From Polaribacter batillariae (lineage in GTDB: Bacteria > Bacteroidota > Bacteroidia > Flavobacteriales > Flavobacteriaceae): 64,000 bases of DNA. The position numbers and the translations under genes were made by a program. The notes beneath the pieces are model-generated. The model did not search any database. It saw nothing but the letters and a program-made list of their open reading frames with translations, and was not told the DNA's origin. Where the stretch lies: the NCBI RefSeq assembly GCF_017498485.1, contig NZ_CP071795.1, positions 1,364,001-1,428,000 of the forward strand. Reading direction: 5' to 3'. Below are positions 62,373 to 64,000 of this stretch, piece by piece; position 1 is the first letter of the stretch; each line of letters opens with the position of its first letter.

Positions 62373-63821
62373 TTACATTTTCTTTATCTTATAATTTTGT
62401 TGAAGTTCTAAAATTAAGACCGAAAATACAATTAAATATTCTAAAGCAACCAACCATAAATTTTCTTTCCAAGGATTATTGGCATAGGCTTGATAGGTTA
62501 CAATAACCACAAAGGTCCAAACGATTGGGAATTTATATTTTGTAAAAACAGATAAAATTAAAGGTGTTGCCAAATACCAAGGATGCACTGTAGTGGCTGT
62601 AAAATAATAAAAACACAACCCAAACAACATGGCTGTTATTAGTTGTGTTAAATTGTTGTTTTTCCTAAAAAAAGAAATGTAAATTAAGACCAAAATTGTT
62701 AAAATTGGTGTAATCTTTCCAATAATTGCAATTTCGTTATACCCTCTAAACAAGTAGCCAATTTCTCTAAAAATATAATAAAAGCTAGCATTAAACTCGA
62801 AATTTCGAAACCACAAACCAACAGAGTTGGAATAATTTGCTATTAATTCTGAAGAGTAAAAAGGAAGAAATAATAAGAGTGTGGTTGCCAAAATTATTGT
62901 GTAAAAAGCAGTTAGTTTTAAGAACTGTGTCGTTCTCGATAAACTTGGCTTACTATCTTCATTTAAAAGATCTTTTAAATTCAATAATGCTCGAACAGAC
63001 ATTAATTTGTGTTCGCTATTTTCTTCTTTTTTAAAATTGAAAAGTGGCACAAACCATTGAAAAAACAAGGGCAAAAACAACAAAGGAATTAATTTTACAG
63101 AAACAGAGCAAGCGATTAAAACCGCTGCCCAAATCCATTTTTGTTGGTGTAATTTGTACAAACCCCAAACGAAGAAAAATAACATGACAGATTCGAAATG
63201 CAAATTGCCTGTTATTTCTATAACGATAAACGGATTTAAAAGATACCAAAAAATATTTTTAATTGGTAAATTTAACCTTTCGAGTAATTTTTTTCCGAAG
63301 TATAAAATACCAATATCTGCCAAAATAATAATACTTCTAAGCACAATTACAGAGCCAAAAATGCTTTTGCTTGCAAAAAGGGCTGCAATTAAAAAACATA
63401 ACTGGTTTAGTGGAGGGTAATTTGTATAATGGCTTCCATTTAGTTCGCCCATTCCACGATACAATTCAACCGTATTTGAAACTGGTGTTAAGTTTTGCTG
63501 TATAAAAGTTTCTGGTAGCGATAAATAGGGGTTAAATCCATTAAGAATCATGCGCCCATCCCAAATAAATCGATAAAAATCTTGTGACAAATTCGGAATC
63601 GAAAATAAGAAAACAATTCTAAAAAGCAACATAATTGCCACATAAGTGGCAAAAGAAATACTTTTATTTTTTACTAAAAAATAAAAAGCAGCAAACAAAG
63701 AAAGCCAAAGAAATAAAAGCATATAAAAAGCCGTTCTTTCTAAAAAATAGGCAAAGAAAAAATACAGAATTACACTAATGCTAATTAAAAAAACGGCTTT
63801 ATTTTTTTCTGAAAAAGACAT
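62373..63821 (-). CDS. Polytopic membrane glycosyltransferase (GT87/mannosyltransferase-like)
   Basis: 482 residues with about 10-12 transmembrane helices. The lumenal-loop motif FIWDGRMILNGFNPYLSLPE near residues 87-106 and HYTNYPPLNQ near 131-140 match polyprenyl-phosphate-sugar dependent glycosyltransferases of the GT-C type; TATTVHPWYLATPLIL near 412-427 is the conserved C-terminal motif. It probably transfers a sugar to a lipid or polysaccharide at the periplasmic face. Its ATG overlaps by one base the stop codon (TAATG) of the gene upstream. Confidence 0.85.
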   Translation of the reverse strand: MSFSEKNKAVFLISISVILYFFFAYFLERTAFYMLLFLWLSLFAAFYFLVKNKSISFATYVAIMLLFRIVFLFSIPNLSQDFYRFIWDGRMILNGFNPYLSLPETFIQQNLTPVSNTVELYRGMGELNGSHYTNYPPLNQLCFLIAALFASKSIFGSVIVLRSIIILADIGILYFGKKLLERLNLPIKNIFWYLLNPFIVIEITGNLHFESVMLFFFVWGLYKLHQQKWIWAAVLIACSVSVKLIPLLFLPLFFQWFVPLFNFKKEENSEHKLMSVRALLNLKDLLNEDSKPSLSRTTQFLKLTAFYTIILATTLLLFLPFYSSELIANYSNSVGLWFRNFEFNASFYYIFREIGYLFRGYNEIAIIGKITPILTILVLIYISFFRKNNNLTQLITAMLFGLCFYYFTATTVHPWYLATPLILSVFTKYKFPIVWTFVVIVTYQAYANNPWKENLWLVALEYLIVFSVLILELQQNYKIKKM

Positions 63822-64000
63822 TATGCTTTAGAAAAAATAGATTTAAAAAACACATAGCTAAATCCAATAAATAGCATTAGATGAAAAGGAAAAAGACCAA
63901 AATCGCCATCTTCGTTGCCAACAACAAAAGCACTGTACATTCCGTAAGCAAAATAAATGGCTAAAATACCTTCTATAATTACATTACCAGATGGTTTTTT
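63821..64000 (-). CDS. Small membrane protein, 5' part beyond the window
   Basis: Only the last 59 codons are present. They encode two hydrophobic stretches (VIIEGILAIYFAYGMYSAF and FPFHLMLFIGFSYVFF) around an acidic turn NEDGDFG, ending KSIFSKA. No family recognised. Translationally coupled to the glycosyltransferase by the TAATG overlap, so both belong to one operon. Confidence 0.7.
   Translation of the reverse strand, partial: KKPSGNVIIEGILAIYFAYGMYSAFVVGNEDGDFGLFPFHLMLFIGFSYVFFKSIFSKA

Overview
This AT-rich 64 kb window comes from a member of the Bacteroidota, most likely a marine Flavobacteriaceae species of Polaribacter type. The genus is an inference; the phylum is well supported by a SusC/SusD pair, a type IX secretion sorting tail, RagB-type lipoproteins, the -7 promoter motif TAnnTTTG upstream of several genes, and the scarcity of Shine-Dalgarno sites. 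No rRNA, tRNA or CRISPR array was seen.

Layout. 1-8.0 kb: a truncated penicillin acylase, a sugar aminotransferase-galE pair, a small conserved protein, a two-domain M16 peptidase and fabD. 8.2-21.3 kb: one long + strand block that reads as an arsenosugar-type (organoarsenic) locus. It contains a DUF547 protein, an AhpD-like peroxidase, the radical SAM protein ArsS, two DUF2064/TIGR04282-type glycosyltransferases, a SusC/SusD outer-membrane pair, a sodium:solute symporter, a degenerate metallophosphoesterase, a periplasmic rhodanese, a DM13 protein with a T9SS tail and a purine nucleoside phosphorylase. The genes suggest a route that makes 5'-deoxy-5'-arsinoyl nucleosides (ArsS), removes the purine (PNP) and glycosylates the ribose, with matching transport. 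This is inference; no arsM is in the window. 21.3-23.8 kb: a mobile corner with a REP-associated transposase, a complete IS982 element inserted 3 bp after its stop codon, REP palindromes, and a 321-bp-period tandem duplication of the end of a thioesterase gene.

23.8-37.6 kb: S41 protease, surE, lpxB, a NlpC/P60 lipoprotein, comEC, a thioredoxin, and a dipeptidyl-peptidase IV plus two POT peptide transporters that look like a peptide-uptake operon. 37.7-42.5 kb: an HMG-CoA reductase fused to a DinB/DUF1569-like domain, a GHMP (mevalonate-type) kinase whose reading frame contains a REP element, a flavoprotein and a redoxin. 42.7-45.1 kb: an accessory patch with two secreted proteins and an Mrr-type restriction endonuclease carrying an in-frame TGA. 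45.2-59.4 kb: mostly housekeeping genes (mazG-like, aroA, queA, rlmN, polyprenyl synthase) plus a 1035-residue BNR/sortilin-like protein, a GH3-type enzyme, a DUF2797 protein and a nitrilase. 59.5-60.3 kb: a vapBC-like toxin-antitoxin pair followed by an imperfect palindrome. 60.4-64 kb: HAD phosphatase, LacI regulator and a polytopic glycosyltransferase.

Five genes (susC, DM13, surE, thioredoxin, vapC) each need exactly one base added to or removed from a short A/T or G run to restore a full-length product. This hints at homopolymer sequencing errors, though genuine decay or phase variation is possible. Short palindromic repeats of at least four families are scattered between the genes.
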